From positions 2,852,001-2,916,000 of the forward strand of contig NZ_CP029642.1 of assembly GCF_003268655.1 (NCBI RefSeq): a stretch of DNA of 64,000 nt. Reading direction: 5' to 3'. A program made the translations under genes and the position numbers. Shown piece after piece: positions 26,490 to 34,471 of the stretch. The stretch is from Arthrobacter dokdonellae. Lineage in GTDB: Bacteria; Actinomycetota; Actinomycetes; Actinomycetales; Micrococcaceae. The notes below the pieces were generated by a model. That model was given only the letters and a program-made list of their open reading frames with translations, searched no databases and was not told the origin of the DNA. The first letter of the stretch is position 1, and each line of letters starts with the position of its first letter.

Positions 26490-26870
26490 TCACTCCCAGC
26501 CCCGTTCTGAATGGGTCACCTGGCGATAGTACTGCCCTTCCTCCGTCGCGTTTGCAGCGTCGCCCTTAAGGAAATACCATCCGCGAACCGCCCCTGAGCC
26601 ATTGCTCGCGACGAGCCATTTGGGTTTCGTCGTTTCCATACGTCCGGCGCTATCGGTGTAGACGCCGTTGCGATCAGGCGGAGAGAGGCGGAGTGTCGCC
26701 CCGCGAACATTGATGATGCGATGCACTTGCATGCGCGAGAGCCCGGCTGCTTGCGCGATCTCCGTGACCTTCACCCGGTGTTCGTATGCACGGAGGATGG
26801 CCTCCTCAAGGTGAAGGTTGGCGGACTGAACGGCCAGGTGGGCGTCATTGAGGTCAGTGAGGACTGTCAT
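26490..26870 (-). CDS. Small helix-turn-helix protein
   Basis: 126 residues. The N-terminal half holds a helix-turn-helix, HRVKVTEIAQAAGLSRMQVHRII, preceded by the helix LAVQSANLHLEEAILRAYE. The C-terminal half is a basic, aromatic beta-like segment (PKWLVASNGSGAVRGWYFLKGD) with no family I recognise. It may be a regulator of neighbouring cargo. ATG 26870 is followed upstream by an AT-rich stretch (26880-26925) that may hold its promoter. Confidence 0.6.
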   Translation of the reverse strand: MTVLTDLNDAHLAVQSANLHLEEAILRAYEHRVKVTEIAQAAGLSRMQVHRIINVRGATLRLSPPDRNGVYTDSAGRMETTKPKWLVASNGSGAVRGWYFLKGDAANATEEGQYYRQVTHSERGWE

Positions 26871-27213
26871 GAATTAACTGTAACATTTAGTTACTGATGT
26901 AACACAATTATTCATCGCTTGCCTAAGACAAAATGCCAAGGCATCAGTCAATGTCAGGGCTGCCGGACAAGTCGGCAGCGCCTCGTGAGCTAGCCAGTAA
27001 GCCGGTCGGAGAACGACCCGTGGAATCATGCGCGCGCTGGTGCTGAAAAGTCACGCTATGGCAGTTCCAGCGGGGAACGGTGACTGGGACAGTCGGACAC
27101 AGGCCGTCCCGTTTGCGCATCCCTGATCGTGCGCACCAAGGTCATGGGGTGGTGTGCAGTCTTTCATGCTTGTGACCTGCGAAGAGCGCAACTGTTTCGC
27201 CTAGCCTTGGAGG
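26871..27213. other. Intergenic between divergent HTH and AraC genes
   Basis: About 340 bp, AT-rich at the left end (likely promoter zone). It holds one GTAAGCCGGTC copy at 26997-27007. No gene seen. Confidence 0.5.
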
Positions 27214-27627
27214 GTGAGCCGCGAAGCCGAAGACCTCAACCGGCGCCTGTTGCGTGCCCGCGACGCAATGGACCGCGCCTACGCCGAGCCGCTCGACGTG
27301 CGCGCAGTGGCGGCAGTGGCCCACATTTCGCCTGCCCACTTCAGTCGCTGCTTCCGCGCCGTCTTCGGGGAGTCGCCCCATCGCTACTTGCAGCGACGCC
27401 GGGTCGAGCGTTCGATGTTTCTGCTGCGAGAGAGTGGCCGCACCGTGACCGACATCTGCTTCGACGTAGGCTTCAGCAGCCTCGGGACATTTAGCCGAAC
27501 GTTCCGGGAGATCGTCGGGCAGACGCCGAGCGCATATCGGGAGGGGCATGGCCCGATCGTGGCGCCCCACTGTGTCCAACTTGCTGCCATGCGACCTCGG
27601 AGCAGCGCTGGACGCCGGACACAGTAG
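27214..27627 (+). CDS. AraC-family regulator (DNA-binding domain only)
   Basis: 137 residues from GTG 27214. It is essentially an AraC DNA-binding domain: first helix-turn-helix VRAVAAVAHISPAHFSRCFRAVFG, then PHRYLQRRRVERSMFLL, and the second HTH VTDICFDVGFSSLGTFSRTFREIVGQTPSAYR. No N-terminal ligand domain is present, as in the small AraC proteins that partner with glyoxalase-fold proteins. The VOC gene follows 78 bp downstream on the same strand, probably under its control. Confidence 0.85.
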   Translation: MSREAEDLNRRLLRARDAMDRAYAEPLDVRAVAAVAHISPAHFSRCFRAVFGESPHRYLQRRRVERSMFLLRESGRTVTDICFDVGFSSLGTFSRTFREIVGQTPSAYREGHGPIVAPHCVQLAAMRPRSSAGRRTQ

Positions 27628-27705
27628 AGCACGTTTGGATAAGCCACCCCAGGGGAGAGCTGCATAAGATCGAGGAATATCACGAGAACGGAGCCGGAGA
27701 ACAAC

Positions 27706-28119
27706 ATGATAACCGCACTGAATGTCGCTTCCATCTACGTCCTGGACAAGGACGAGGCGCTCGACTTCTACGTCAACAAGCTCGGACTTGAGAAGGGCAA
27801 TGACGTGCAGCAGGGCGACTATCGCTGGCTCACCGTTCGCGTCCCTGGCGAGGGAGCTACCGAAATCTCACTGGAGCAGCCCGGTCCGCCGCTACACGAC
27901 GAAAAGACGGCAGACCAAATACGCGAGTTGATCACCAAGGGTGCTCTGAGTGGCCTCGTCTTCATCACCGACGACGCGTGCGCGTTGTACGACACTCTCC
28001 GCGAGCGTGGCGTCACCGATTTCACCCAGGAGCCCACCGAGCACTTCTACGGTACCGACATGGGCCTTCGAGACCCCTTCGGCAACCCCATCCGCATTCT
28101 GCAGCAGGGAACCGCTTGA
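27706..28119 (+). CDS. VOC-superfamily (glyoxalase-fold) protein
   Basis: 137 residues with two beta-alpha-beta-beta-beta units: ASIYVLDKDEALDFYVNKLGLEKGNDV and ITDDACALYDTLRERGVTDF, ending DPFGNPIRILQQG. Likely metal ligands include a Glu in EISLEQ and a Glu or His in the second half (EPTEHFYG). Proteins of this type bind or detoxify small electrophiles or antibiotics; the substrate is unknown. It is paired with the AraC regulator upstream. Confidence 0.85.
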   Translation: MITALNVASIYVLDKDEALDFYVNKLGLEKGNDVQQGDYRWLTVRVPGEGATEISLEQPGPPLHDEKTADQIRELITKGALSGLVFITDDACALYDTLRERGVTDFTQEPTEHFYGTDMGLRDPFGNPIRILQQGTA

Positions 28120-28266
28120 GCTGCTTTAAGAACTAAAGGGGCAAAGCCCCGTTAGATCTGAGACGTGAACCATCAGTGAAGGTCAGCCCCACAAGGGATC
28201 CTTTACCGGGCACTCGACGCTCCATCGAGCCGAGAAAGGGAACGAGTTCGCAGCGATCTCGACCAC

Positions 28267-28300
28267 GACAGTTTGACCCCGCCATCGCGGTCAAACTGTC
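28267..28300. promoter_or_regulatory. Stem-loop with 12-bp perfect stem
   Basis: GACAGTTTGACC and its complement GGTCAAACTGTC are separated by 10 bases. There is no U-run on either side, so it is not a standard terminator. It lies between the convergent VOC gene and the small membrane peptide, and may be an operator or a recombination remnant. Confidence 0.6.
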
Positions 28301-28388
28301 GGTAGTGAATTTCCGGATAGTCAGCTTCCTTAGCTGTTCTTCCCCGTGAGGTTGTGTACGCGGGCTGAGGGGCTTGGCCGTCGAGCGG

Positions 28389-28487
28389 TCACTTCCTTCG
28401 GCGGACGACGTACAGCGCGACAAAGACCACGAACAGGGTGACAAAGACTGCGACTAAGGCGCCTGGGGTGATTCCCACTGCTGTCAT
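28389..28487 (-). CDS. 32-residue single-pass membrane peptide
   Basis: ATG 28487 has a strong ribosome site (GAGGAGAG, 3 bases upstream on the minus strand). The product is MTAVGITPGALVAVFV then TLFVVFVALYVVRRRK: one membrane helix and a basic tail. Such tiny hydrophobic peptides can be membrane regulators or toxins; the function is unknown. The upstream membrane-protein gene at 28638 reads the same way. Confidence 0.55.
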   Translation of the reverse strand: MTAVGITPGALVAVFVTLFVVFVALYVVRRRK

Positions 28488-28637
28488 CTCTCCTCAAACA
28501 AGTCGCTGAATCTCCCCTGGGTGCGGCGAAGACTCTGGTACGTGATGTCCAGCGCCGCGGGGACTTGTTCCTGACGGTACACCGACCCTATCGATTGCGG
28601 CTGCTGCCGCAGCCGCGCGCGGAGTGGGAGAGCGTGT

Positions 28638-29189
28638 CTAGATGACATGGTTGAGGTACAACGCGATCAGGAGGAATGAGGCGATGAGCACCCATACCGG
28701 TGCCAGGCCCCTGCGCGGGGCGACTTTCCTGATGGCGGTTGTCCGGCCGATGACATAGACCGTGGGCAGGAAGGCCCAGATCCAACGGAAAGGCCGTACG
28801 ACCCCGACGCCGCGCAGCTTCCGCCAGTCCAGGTAGCCCAGAAGACCAGTGGCACCAAAGGAGATCACGGCAGAGAAAAGAACCACAGTGGCCGGTGTGA
28901 CCGAGCCGGCGTGGAGGATCGCCGCTACCATGCGCACGACGTCGCCGCGGGCAGCCAGGACAGGCACGGCAAGGAGCATCCAGATGTAAGGGGTGTACAC
29001 GGACACGTGGGCTCCGAGCATAGGCCGGGGAAGCCGTAGTCCGGGGAACCGTGCGGCCAGCGGACTCTGGGTGCCGGTATCCCCTTCGGCTTCCCCGGCG
29101 CTGTCTCCCCATTTGGAGATTCCGGACCCGTAGGGATCCGCAGACCAGTCTCCCGGTGGGAGTCCTGGTTTCTGAGCCGTTGGATCCAT
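28638..29189 (-). CDS. Small multi-pass membrane protein
   Basis: 183 residues from ATG 29189, with a GGAAAGG ribosome site 7 bases upstream. A hydrophilic 55-residue N-terminus rich in Gly and Pro precedes four membrane segments: PYIWMLLAVPVLAA, VVLFSAVISFGATGLLGYL, FRWIWAFLPTVYVIG and APVWVLIASFLLIALYL. It resembles small actinobacterial membrane proteins of unknown role. It is probably co-transcribed with the 32-residue peptide. Confidence 0.65.
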   Translation of the reverse strand: MDPTAQKPGLPPGDWSADPYGSGISKWGDSAGEAEGDTGTQSPLAARFPGLRLPRPMLGAHVSVYTPYIWMLLAVPVLAARGDVVRMVAAILHAGSVTPATVVLFSAVISFGATGLLGYLDWRKLRGVGVVRPFRWIWAFLPTVYVIGRTTAIRKVAPRRGLAPVWVLIASFLLIALYLNHVI

Positions 29190-29817
29190 CAGTCATCCTT
29201 TCCATTCCGGACGCTCGTTCAAGCGCTACGCCGTGATCAATTCTCCGATGCCTTCCCTTCACTGGGTGCCCCCGGCACGCCAGGCCACGGGCTTTTTCGT
29301 GGCGTGGGGTGCAGACGAGGGAACCGCGGGGGGGGCAGGGCGAGGAAACAATGACACCGAGCCCGTGTTGGCGACGGCCCAGGACCAGTGGACAAGTACC
29401 CGAGGACGCTGTTCGGTCCAAAGAGCCCTCGCACTTGCCCGTAAGCCGGTCAACTATCGGCTGGGTGGCTCGCCTCAAGCAACAGTGGCTCCAAGATCTA
29501 TTGGGTTGTCCTCAGGGGATCGGAGTACGGACGCTTGTCCAAGGGTTTTCAGTGCCGACCGAGATAAGTTAGTTCGAGGGCAGGAAAGCGTGAGGACGCT
29601 TTGGCCCCGAGCTTCCGCAACAGGGAGGCAGCCGGTGCGATCACTGTTCCTGTCAGGTCGGTAGATGACACCCGAACAATCTCACCATGGCTTCACGGCT
29701 CCACCACCACCCGATTCTCGCACCGCACACAAGCGCACCATCACTTCGTCGACCTCGAAGGGCTGACGGACACCGGGGAATCCGGGATGCCTAACAGACG
29801 TGGATTCCACAATGCAT
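29190..29817. other. Intergenic, no gene recognised
   Basis: About 630 bp. Several GC-rich open frames are present but none shows a motif. One GTAAGCCGGTC copy is at 29441-29451. Confidence 0.5.
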
Positions 29818-29852
29818 GTATCCTTGTGGATACGTAACTACTTTGGTACATT
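29818..29852 (+). promoter_or_regulatory. Promoter with overlapping inverted-repeat operator for ArsR gene
   Basis: A -35 box TTGTGG (29824-29829), 17-bp spacer and -10 box TACATT (29847-29852) are visible. The palindrome GTATCC-TTGT-GGATAC (29818-29833) covers the -35. The ATG at 29859 lies at the expected transcription start, so the mRNA is probably leaderless. Autorepression by the ArsR protein is inferred. Confidence 0.55.
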
Positions 29853-29858
29853 CGATGA

Positions 29859-30209
29859 ATGGATCAGGTTTTTCATGCACTAAGTGACAAGAATCGACGT
29901 CGCATCGTTGAGCGCCTGAGTGAAGGACCCGCGTCGGTGACAGAACTCGCTGACCTGTTGCCTATCGCCAGGCCCGGAGTTTCCCGGCATTTGCGGGTGC
30001 TGCGTACTGCCGGACTGGTGACGGTTGATACTGACGCGCAATTCCGCATCTACAGCTTGGATCCTGCGCAGTTGACCACTCTTGATGAGTGGCTTCGGGC
30101 ACGTAGTGAGCAGTGGGCTCAGCGGTTAGGTGCTCTGCACACAGAAATTGCGCGGGGGAAACGGGACAGCGTCAGCACTCGTCACATCGAATCGAAGGAA
30201 GCATCATGA
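29859..30209 (+). CDS. ArsR-family regulator
   Basis: 116 residues, a winged helix: MDQVFHALSDKNRRRIVERLSEGPASVTELADLL, then ARPGVSRHLRVLRTAGLVTV and DAQFRIYSLD. There are no metal-binding cysteines, so it is not a metal sensor but of the type paired with AHSA1 proteins. Its stop overlaps the next start (ATGA). Probably leaderless and autoregulated. Confidence 0.9.
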   Translation: MDQVFHALSDKNRRRIVERLSEGPASVTELADLLPIARPGVSRHLRVLRTAGLVTVDTDAQFRIYSLDPAQLTTLDEWLRARSEQWAQRLGALHTEIARGKRDSVSTRHIESKEAS

Positions 30210-30706
30210 TTTCTATGCCCGTGACCGGCTCTACTCGCGTGGAGGATGGTGTGGGTATTGTGACCGTCACCACCGAATGTTCCACGTCGCTCGACGATTT
30301 GTGGGAGGCGATTACTGCTCCTGAGCGCCTCGCGCGATGGTTCGGGCAAATCCAGCCAAAAGATGACGATGCAGCGATGTACGACGCGTCACTCAGCACG
30401 GGATGGAGCGGCATTATCAGAGTCGACTTGTGTGAACCACCTCGAGTTATCCGTGCCACCTTCGTCGACGAAACGGAACCGCCGACAGTTGTGTCCGCCG
30501 TGCTCGCAGCCACAGGAAATGGTAGCCAACTGACGATCGAGGAGCGAGGACTCCCCACAGACGACCTGACAGTCTACGTTGCTGGATGGCACGCACAAGT
30601 CGATCAACTTGTGGCGGGCTTGTCCGGCGCAACGCCCATCGAATGGCGGCCACGCTGGGAACAACTCCGCGCCGACTACCGGAACCGTCCTCCGGTTCAG
30701 CAATAG
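30206..30706 (+). CDS. SRPBCC/AHSA1-domain protein
   Basis: 166 residues from ATG 30206, chosen for the ATGA overlap with the ArsR stop. The SRPBCC fold is marked by TSLDDLWEAITAPERLARWFG, then a beta-rich middle, and a C-terminal helix YVAGWHAQVDQLVAGL. Such proteins have a hydrophobic pocket for small ligands. The ArsR-AHSA1 pair is a common stress unit; the ligand is unknown. Confidence 0.85.
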   Translation: MISMPVTGSTRVEDGVGIVTVTTECSTSLDDLWEAITAPERLARWFGQIQPKDDDAAMYDASLSTGWSGIIRVDLCEPPRVIRATFVDETEPPTVVSAVLAATGNGSQLTIEERGLPTDDLTVYVAGWHAQVDQLVAGLSGATPIEWRPRWEQLRADYRNRPPVQQ

Positions 30707-30850
30707 TCGCGGAAGTCGCGAACCAATGGACTGATCTGATGCCGTGAGACGGAAGGCAATTCGGGGCCTTCTCAACCGCAGTCTCGTAAGCCGGTCCCTC
30801 AGTGAGACAACCGCCTGCTGACCTGCCCTTTTGATATTGCCGCTCGATGG

Positions 30851-30907
30851 GTGTCCCGTATACCCCGCCCGAGAATAAGCCCGGTGACGGGAGGGTATAC
30901 GGGACAC
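30851..30907. promoter_or_regulatory. 15-bp perfect inverted repeat
   Basis: GTGTCCCGTATACCC (30851-30865) and GGGTATACGGGACAC (30893-30907) are separated by 27 bp. It lies in a gene-free stretch. It could be a paired operator, a recombinase site or the fused ends of a lost element. Confidence 0.65.
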
Positions 30908-30977
30908 ATCTCAACTTCGATTTCAGGGGAGTGGGTGGCGGTGCGAACTGGTCCCGATCTACAGTGTCCTGCTATCG

Positions 30978-31136
30978 TCACCGTCTCGAGAAAGTCATTC
31001 CTTCGTGTCCGAGGTGATGTTTCTGTTCTCGCAGAAGGCAGCCCCGAACCTCAACGAACATGCGCTTCTTATGCTCCTCCACGGCAATCTGGCCAAAGGG
31101 GTGCTTCGCCAACATCTCTTCGGTAGATGTTGCCAT
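30978..31136 (-). pseudogene. Truncated HigA-like antitoxin
   Basis: 52 residues from ATG 31136 (preceding ACAGG): MATSTEEMLAKHPFGQ, VEEHKKRMF, VRGCLLRE. This matches the N-terminus of the intact antitoxin at 4733-5029 (MARSMEETLTK, VDEHRKRML, YRVRE) and of the family, but stops before the helix-turn-helix. It is a remnant of a second toxin-antitoxin pair. No toxin is recognisable upstream. Confidence 0.55.
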
Positions 31137-31331
31137 CCTGTGCCTCCCTCCACATCTTCAATCAGCGTTGACTCCGTCGCTGCCCAAGAGCATCTACCAA
31201 TAAATTCAAGTTCCACGAGGTCCTGACATGTCCGCGACAGGCCAGACCATCTTGCTTGTTGTCGTTGACGAACATGACCGGGCTGAAAACCGGAGGTGGT
31301 GGACGTTGATTCAGCCACGGTGGCTCTGCCG

Positions 31332-32042
31332 TCAAGGTTTCGGACGTGCCTTCAGGGTAGCGCCGATTTTCTCCACGGATGCGAACCAGGACAGCAGGTC
31401 CTGGTCGATAGCGCCGATGACGGTCCTCATGTTGGCCAGCTGTGCAGCGATGCTGCTATTGATGAGTGGTTCTAAATGCGCCACCCTGTTCCTTAGGCGG
31501 TAGACACCGTCGACCGCCCGTTCAAGTTCGTGGACCGGTCGCCGAAGATGCGGAAAAGCATGGTGAAGGGCTTCATCCCAGAGCAGTTGCTTGCCCAGGT
31601 CATTGCGTCCTGGGAGAAGGAATCGCCAGGTCCCCATGGACAAAGCGGCAAGAATGTCAGCGTGCAACGGATCACGCTGATCCTTGGGCCGGGCCCTGGT
31701 TGAATGACCGGCGCGATTCTTCGCTTCTGGCAGGTCCCGGCCAACGACGCGCTCCAGCAAGATTGAAGGATCCAGGAGCCAATCGCTGGAATGCGACTCC
31801 CCCGTGGTCGGGTCAACCTGACCGGCGTTCCAAACGCACAATTGCTCGTCCATAGCGTTGCGCAAGACGACCTCAAAAATGTGCAGCGCCTCGTATACGG
31901 CCCCAGAAAGTTCAACGTTCCACCGGTAGAGCCGCACAGCACCCTGCAGGCTCCCAGCCGTGTCGAGGTACGGCGCCAACCTCGGCCGACTCAGCCGCCG
32001 CAGCAGGATCGCCTCAACACTTATTTGTTCGCGCCTGTTCAC
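31332..32042 (-). CDS. Abi-like (abortive infection) HEPN protein
   Basis: 236 residues. The N-terminus LSRPRLAPYLDTAGS, LYRWNVELSGAVYEALHIFEVVLRNAMDEQL is the hallmark of Abi-like proteins found in defence loci. Near the C-terminus YRLRNRVAHLEP gives Arg184-Asn185-x3-His189, an RX4H HEPN ribonuclease motif. It would act as an RNase toxin in phage exclusion. It stands alone, 177 bp from att copy 4, so it is the last cargo gene of module C. ATG 32042 is the only sensible start. Confidence 0.75.
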   Translation of the reverse strand: MNRREQISVEAILLRRLSRPRLAPYLDTAGSLQGAVRLYRWNVELSGAVYEALHIFEVVLRNAMDEQLCVWNAGQVDPTTGESHSSDWLLDPSILLERVVGRDLPEAKNRAGHSTRARPKDQRDPLHADILAALSMGTWRFLLPGRNDLGKQLLWDEALHHAFPHLRRPVHELERAVDGVYRLRNRVAHLEPLINSSIAAQLANMRTVIGAIDQDLLSWFASVEKIGATLKARPKP

Positions 32043-32219
32043 AGTAGTAAACTGTAGTTGAAGACAGGGGCAGGTTCCCTGTTATGGATTACTGAGGGTC
32101 CCGTAGCCAGGAGCTGCGGGGCCCTCAGCTTTTAACGCCTGTCACCAACCAAGACGCTCCCGGCGCGTTCGTCGCCCATTCTCTCCCTGGCAATCCCCGA
32201 GGGTATTCCGCGACCTACT

Positions 32220-33123
32220 AGCCGTTCGCAATTTGGCTTTCAGAATTGATCCCAATTTGGGCTGACGGAGTCGGCCTTCTGGAGGCAGACGATCCCCAAA
32301 TCATGGCAAATGACGCTCCAATCCCCCTCCAAAAAATCACCAATCAGAATTTTTGACGCCGGTCTTGGCCGCACGTCAGGCGGGACCGAAACCACGCCCT
32401 GAACAACGCGAACCGTTGACACACGACGGCCGTCCTTTCACAACTGGTGACATGCCACCAGCCGTGCCGATGGACCTGCAAACGGTCATCAAACAGCAGC
32501 ACCCGCGCTTCGCTGCAGGTGCTCGTCACGTTTTACTCACGTTTTTCAACGAATACCCATGCCAATCCTTGGCATACCAAAGGGCCCTATTGTCCCGCAC
32601 TCCCCCGGAAATTGGCGGTTTTTGTCGTTGAATGGCAACGATTGGCATGACAGTCCTGAGATTCTCTTGGCCGCCGGTTCGAGTCCCGCCCGGGGCACCA
32701 AATGTGGCTCTGACCTGCGGTTTTACAGTTTGGGCCGGGTGCGTCGAGGGGCCAAATCACGTTCTACTCACGTAATTGAACGAAAAGTTGGTCACGTTTT
32801 TGACATTTTCGGGGCCTAATCCGACTTCATTCGACGTCACGTTTTTCAATCTGCGGGCGGGAAATCGGCGGAAATCCGCGGTTTTTTCAGACCCTGGTGG
32901 TTTGAGTCCGTCGCTGCGAAATATTGGCCCTCCGATCGCCGTACTCACGGGGCAGGATGTCTTTGGAGGACAAGGAATTCGCCTGCACAACGGCAACCCG
33001 GCCGCCATCGTCGCACCGCCAATACAGCGCCTAGAGCGGCACGAAGTTGGCGACTAGGACACCGAGGGCGAGCCATGAAACGACAGTCCCGGTTTCGTCG
33101 ACGAGTGGATGACGCCCAAGGAG
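32220..33123 (+). repeat. att repeat copy 4 (with intact xis/int head)
   Basis: The core at 32664-32700 carries the tRNA 3-prime end with CCA, with one T-stem mismatch (CCCGC for CCGGC). Left-arm TCACGTTTT repeats lie at 32526 and 32537; right-arm repeats at 32757, 32768, 32792 and 32837; TTGGCCCTCCGATC follows near 32924. It runs directly into the excisionase and integrase genes, so this copy shows what the others have lost. Confidence 0.85.
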
Positions 33124-33276
33124 ATCTGCCATGAGTTGCAGATTCCCGAGCAGACCTTCTATCAGTGGCGCGTCAAGCACGCGGGACCGAGGGCTCACAG
33201 GATCGGGCGCCACCTTCGCATTAGCCTCACGGATTTCAACGCGTGGCTCGCCACCACGGAAGACCCCCTTGTCTAG
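33109..33276 (+). CDS. Excisionase-like helix-turn-helix protein (short)
   Basis: 55 residues from ATG 33109: MTPKEICHELQIPEQTFYQW, RVKHAGPRAHRIGRHLRIS, LTDFNAWLATTEDP. This is the MerR-like HTH_17/AlpA fold of excisionases: a helix-turn-helix followed by a wing with the conserved IGRHLRI and FxxWL. An in-frame stop lies 33 bp upstream, so it cannot be much longer. It ends at 33276, overlapping the frame of the integrase start region. It would bend DNA at the arm sites and steer integrase to excision. Confidence 0.8.
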   Translation: MTPKEICHELQIPEQTFYQWRVKHAGPRAHRIGRHLRISLTDFNAWLATTEDPLV

Positions 33277-33355
33277 AGCAAAAACTCCGCTCGGGACGTA
33301 GGGGAAAGTAACCCGCCGAAAGCTTGGCCCAACCACTTGGAGGGCCCGGGCGACC

Positions 33356-34471
33356 ATGCGCGGCTACGACGGGAAGCCCCGCATGTACCAAATGACCGGG
33401 CCAACCGGGGCACAAGCAGAAACTGGCCTCCTGACCAAGCTCAATGCAATGCTCCCGACTACCAACGATGTCATCAGCCCCGACATGGTCATGGGTGAAC
33501 TCGCCAAGTTCTGGTGGCTGGAATTCGAAGACCTCGGACGGGCGGCCAATACCCGCCGACGCTACAGGGAAATCATTGACACATACATCCTGCCCGGCGT
33601 TGGCAACCTGACCATTCGAGAAGCCAACGTCTCCACCTTGGACAAGTTCCTCAAGGGTGTGCGCACCAAACATGGCAATGCAACGGCCAAGATGTCCAAA
33701 ACGCTGCTCTCCGGCATGTTGTCCCTGGCGACACGCCATGGCGCCGCCCCAGCCAACCCGCTCCGGGAGGTCGCCCGAATCCCTACTGACAGCAAGGAAG
33801 TTAGGGCTCTGACCATTGACGAGGTGGCCAAACTTCGACACGACGTCTACCGGTGGCCGCAGCCAACAGGACGCCAGAATGGACTCCACGAAAAAGACAT
33901 CCTCGACGTCCTGGACGTCATGTTGGCCACCGGCGTCAGGATCGGCGAGGCACTGGCCATTCGGTGGTCCGACGTCGACCTTGCCGCCGAGAAGCCAACT
34001 GTCACCGTTCGCGGGACCATCATCGACGTTCGGGGCAAGAACGGACTCAGGATCCAGGACCACCCCAAGAGCGCCAACTCACGGCAACGCTACTTCCTGC
34101 CGCTCTTTGCTGTGGAGATGCTGCGTCGGCGGCAGGCCGATCCGCTCCGCCAGAATGTTCTTGAGTTGGTGTTCCCCTCCAGTACCTTGACCATTCGCGA
34201 CCCCAACGGGTTTCGCAAACAATGGCGAGAGGCCAGGAAGGCCGTGGGCTTCGAGTGGGTCACGCCACACACCTTTCGGAAGTCCGTCGGGACGATCCTG
34301 GCCAACACCCAGGGCATGGCCGCCGCAACCGCACAGCTCGGGCATTCCAGTGAACAGATCACGAGCAAGCACTACGTCCAGAAGACACATGAGGCGCCGG
34401 ACAACACGGAGGTGCTGCAGGCTTTTGGAACAAGAACTCCAGAGGTGCCGCCGAACGGCGAAATTGGCTGA
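33356..34471 (+). CDS. Tyrosine recombinase/integrase with N-terminal amber interruption
   Basis: 371 residues from ATG 33356. The catalytic set is complete: Arg195 (GVRIGEAL), Lys238, His305 and Arg308 (TPHTFRKS), His330 (LGHSS) and Tyr340 (KHYVQ). The core-binding SAM-like domain spans residues 45-140. Upstream, in the same frame, the typical integrase N-terminus can be read (TPLGT, then GKVTRRKLGPTTWRARATM), but a TAG at 33299-33301 stands where related proteins have Trp. So the arm-binding domain is translated only with readthrough or is lost, and the ATG 33356 product would bind arm sites poorly. It lies 80 bp after xis and next to att copy 4. Confidence 0.85.
   Translation: MRGYDGKPRMYQMTGPTGAQAETGLLTKLNAMLPTTNDVISPDMVMGELAKFWWLEFEDLGRAANTRRRYREIIDTYILPGVGNLTIREANVSTLDKFLKGVRTKHGNATAKMSKTLLSGMLSLATRHGAAPANPLREVARIPTDSKEVRALTIDEVAKLRHDVYRWPQPTGRQNGLHEKDILDVLDVMLATGVRIGEALAIRWSDVDLAAEKPTVTVRGTIIDVRGKNGLRIQDHPKSANSRQRYFLPLFAVEMLRRRQADPLRQNVLELVFPSSTLTIRDPNGFRKQWREARKAVGFEWVTPHTFRKSVGTILANTQGMAAATAQLGHSSEQITSKHYVQKTHEAPDNTEVLQAFGTRTPEVPPNGEIG

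Noticed and set aside
29233..29664. Open frames between the membrane protein and ArsR genes
   Set aside because: No motif on either strand and no start signal; judged non-coding.
33236..34063. Minus-strand open frame over the integrase
   Set aside because: No motif; the integrase on the plus strand has all catalytic residues.
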